DNA of 64,000 nt from Nocardia arthritidis (GTDB lineage: Bacteria; Actinomycetota; Actinomycetes; Mycobacteriales; Mycobacteriaceae), in assembly GCF_011801145.1 (NCBI RefSeq), contig NZ_CP046172.1:9486001-9550000 (forward strand). The letters are read 5' to 3'. Numbering within the stretch: position 1 is the first letter of the stretch; each line of letters starts with the position of its first letter. Positions 62,548-64,000 of this stretch are shown here, in pieces. A program made the position numbers and the translations under genes. The notes beneath the pieces were generated by a model that was not told the DNA's origin, did no database searches, and worked only from the letters and a program-made list of their open reading frames with translations.

Positions 62548-64000
62548 ATGGCCACTATTGCGAGGTGGTGCCGAGCGATCGGTGCGACGGTACTCATGGT
62601 GGGTAGCACAGTGGTGGGCGGGGGTGCCGCCGATGCCGGAGAGCCTGCGCTGGAGTGGGTCAATTGTCCTGCCGTGGAGCAGATTCCGGGTTTCGAGCGG
62701 TTGCAGTGCGCCACCCTCGAGGTGCCGATGGACCACACCGAGCCGAACGGAACCACGGCACGGATCGCGCTGTTCAAGGCACCCGCGCGGGATCCGGGAC
62801 AGCGCCGCGGCAGCCTGGTGATCAATCGGGGTGGGCCGGGCTACCCGTCGTCGGTGTACTTGGCGAGCTTGGCGTCCGGCGCGATGCGGGCCCCCTGGGA
62901 TGACCGGGTCTGGGATCGCTACGACGTGATCGCGGTCGATCAGCGCGGCATCGGCTTCGCCACGCCAGCGGTGACCTGCTTCGACACCCCCACGGCCGCC
63001 ACCACATTCGGTTCCGAACTCACCGCCGTCCCCATGGGACCGCTGGATGCCGCGGCGCGTGCGGTCCGAGATGCCGAATTCGCCGCAGCGTGCCGACAGC
63101 ACAGCGGTAGCCTGCTCGACCATCTGACCACGGCGGCGGTGGCGCGCGACCTCGACCTGGTGCGCGCCGCGCTCGGTGAGCCGAGGTTGAATTTCCTGGG
63201 TCAGTCCTACGGCGCCGCACTCGGCCTGGTCTACGCGAATCTGTTTCCGCGCCAGGTCGGTTCGTTCGTTCTGGACAGTGTGCAAGACCCAGCCTGGACC
63301 TCGAGCGGACCGGCCGACTCGGTGTCCTCGGAACGAACCGGCGGCGACGTCGCGACCACGGAGGCCATGAACGAGGCACTGCGCCTGTGCGCCGCGGGAC
63401 GATCGTGCGCTTTTGCCGCCGACGATCCGGTGCGGGCCTTTCCGGCGCTGCTGGCCGCGCTGCGGGAGCACCCATTGGCGCTTGTCGCACCGAATGGTGC
63501 CCAGACGTCGCTCACCTACTCCAAACTCGTGTCCTACCTTGGCGGAATGCTGTACCAACCGTGGATGTGGCCCGAGGCGGGGTTCGACCAGGTGCTGCAT
63601 CTCGCCCACCGGGTGACGACCTCGCCGAGCGATACCCAGGCCACCGCCGCATTGGCTCAGCTCGTGATCGAGAAGATCGATCCCAGCGGCCTCGACCGCG
63701 CATACTCCCCGTGGGCCGCGGCCTACAGCGCATTCACCTGCAACGACGACCAGCTACCCCGATTTGCGCCCGCCTGGTGGTCGGCAGCGCAACGACGCGA
63801 GAGCCTCGCGCCGGGCTTCGCAACGCTGCGGGCATACGACACGAGCCAATGCGCGTTCTGGCAATCGAATCCGACCGACCGCTACACCGGTCCCTGGGAC
63901 ACACGCACCGACACCCCCGCGCTGATCCTCAACAGCCGGTTCGACCCGGCCACACCCCTCGCAGGAGCGCTCGACGTCGCCCGGCGACTCGCCGGCAGCC
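62548..64000 (+). CDS. Secreted tripeptidyl-aminopeptidase-like alpha/beta hydrolase (partial)
   Basis: From ATG 62548 the frame is open to the window end (484 residues). A signal peptide (GATVLMVGSTVVGGGAADA) precedes a domain typical of the SlpD/TAP family of Streptomyces and mycobacteria: VNCPAVEQIPGFERLQCATLEVPMDH, LVINRGGPGYPS (oxyanion region), VIAVDQRGIGFATP, the nucleophile Ser220 in LGQSYGAALGLVYAN, and PALILNSRFDPATPLAGAL with the Asp and start of the C-terminal TAP-like part. The catalytic His lies beyond the window. Likely an extracellular exopeptidase or esterase. Confidence 0.82.
   Translation, partial: MATIARWCRAIGATVLMVGSTVVGGGAADAGEPALEWVNCPAVEQIPGFERLQCATLEVPMDHTEPNGTTARIALFKAPARDPGQRRGSLVINRGGPGYPSSVYLASLASGAMRAPWDDRVWDRYDVIAVDQRGIGFATPAVTCFDTPTAATTFGSELTAVPMGPLDAAARAVRDAEFAAACRQHSGSLLDHLTTAAVARDLDLVRAALGEPRLNFLGQSYGAALGLVYANLFPRQVGSFVLDSVQDPAWTSSGPADSVSSERTGGDVATTEAMNEALRLCAAGRSCAFAADDPVRAFPALLAALREHPLALVAPNGAQTSLTYSKLVSYLGGMLYQPWMWPEAGFDQVLHLAHRVTTSPSDTQATAALAQLVIEKIDPSGLDRAYSPWAAAYSAFTCNDDQLPRFAPAWWSAAQRRESLAPGFATLRAYDTSQCAFWQSNPTDRYTGPWDTRTDTPALILNSRFDPATPLAGALDVARRLAGS

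Noticed and set aside
1..64000. CRISPR arrays, rRNA or complete insertion sequences
   Set aside because: No regularly spaced repeats, rRNA-like sequence or transposase with paired terminal repeats was seen; only one transposase remnant (62275-62466) is supported.

Overview
The window looks like chromosome of a high-GC mycolic-acid actinomycete, most likely Nocardia or a close relative. The evidence is the strong G/C bias at third codon positions, frequent GTG/TTG starts and ATGA overlaps, an iniB-iniA locus, two tandem secreted S1 proteases, LGFP cell-wall repeats, EspC/WXG100-type secretion proteins and a 6C RNA. No search could be run; family names rest on motifs read directly and on recalled family knowledge.

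Layout. (1) 1-10.2 kb: an iniB-iniA pair on the minus strand (iniB carries an apparent one-base frameshift), divergent from an Hsp70-like membrane protein, a large IniR-like LuxR regulator with an NTPase domain, and a second, reduced Hsp70-like membrane protein. (2) 10.4-18.5 kb: two secreted serine proteases, an NRDE/TANGO2 protein, a MarR regulator with a partner, a translationally coupled pair of acyl-CoA dehydrogenases, and a RelE-like toxin-antitoxin pair behind a perfect palindrome. (3) 18.5-22.8 kb: a membrane iron-sulfur reductase of the mycobacterial Rv0338c type with nine C-terminal KAPG repeats, and a small secreted protein. (4) 22.8-35.5 kb: a complete-looking siphovirus-type tail module, all on the minus strand, with no head, integrase or stand-alone lysis genes: tail completion protein, major tail protein, chaperones with a -1 frameshift site, tape measure with a peptidase domain, distal tail and Gp37-like proteins, glycine-rich proteins and fibres. 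(5) 35.8-47.8 kb: core-like genes (YdcF, UDP-glucose dehydrogenase, a third Hsp70-like membrane protein, YibE/F with a natural His tract, a 6C small RNA, an alanine-type aminotransferase, an XRE/TPR regulator, dCTP deaminase, an amidohydrolase divergent from its likely MarR repressor). (6) 48-50.7 kb: a four-gene coupled cluster of type VII secretion-like substrates, then a SnoaL-like protein. (7) 50.7-64 kb: an accessory stretch rich in broken genes, with an amino-acid permease, a secretory lipase, a HEAT-like protein, an alpha/beta hydrolase, a matrixin/LGFP metalloprotease coupled to a lipoprotein that may be its inhibitor, a decayed PPOX flavoprotein, a transposase remnant, and a secreted tripeptidyl-peptidase-like hydrolase cut by the window end.

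Several neighbours (dcd, udgA, aspC, the Fe-S reductase, iniR, iniB, iniA) are also close together in Mycobacterium tuberculosis (recalled as Rv0321-Rv0343), so the tail module appears to sit inside an otherwise conserved chromosomal neighbourhood. Most of the very long opposite-strand open frames are GC-rich shadows and are left out. No tRNA, rRNA or CRISPR array was found.
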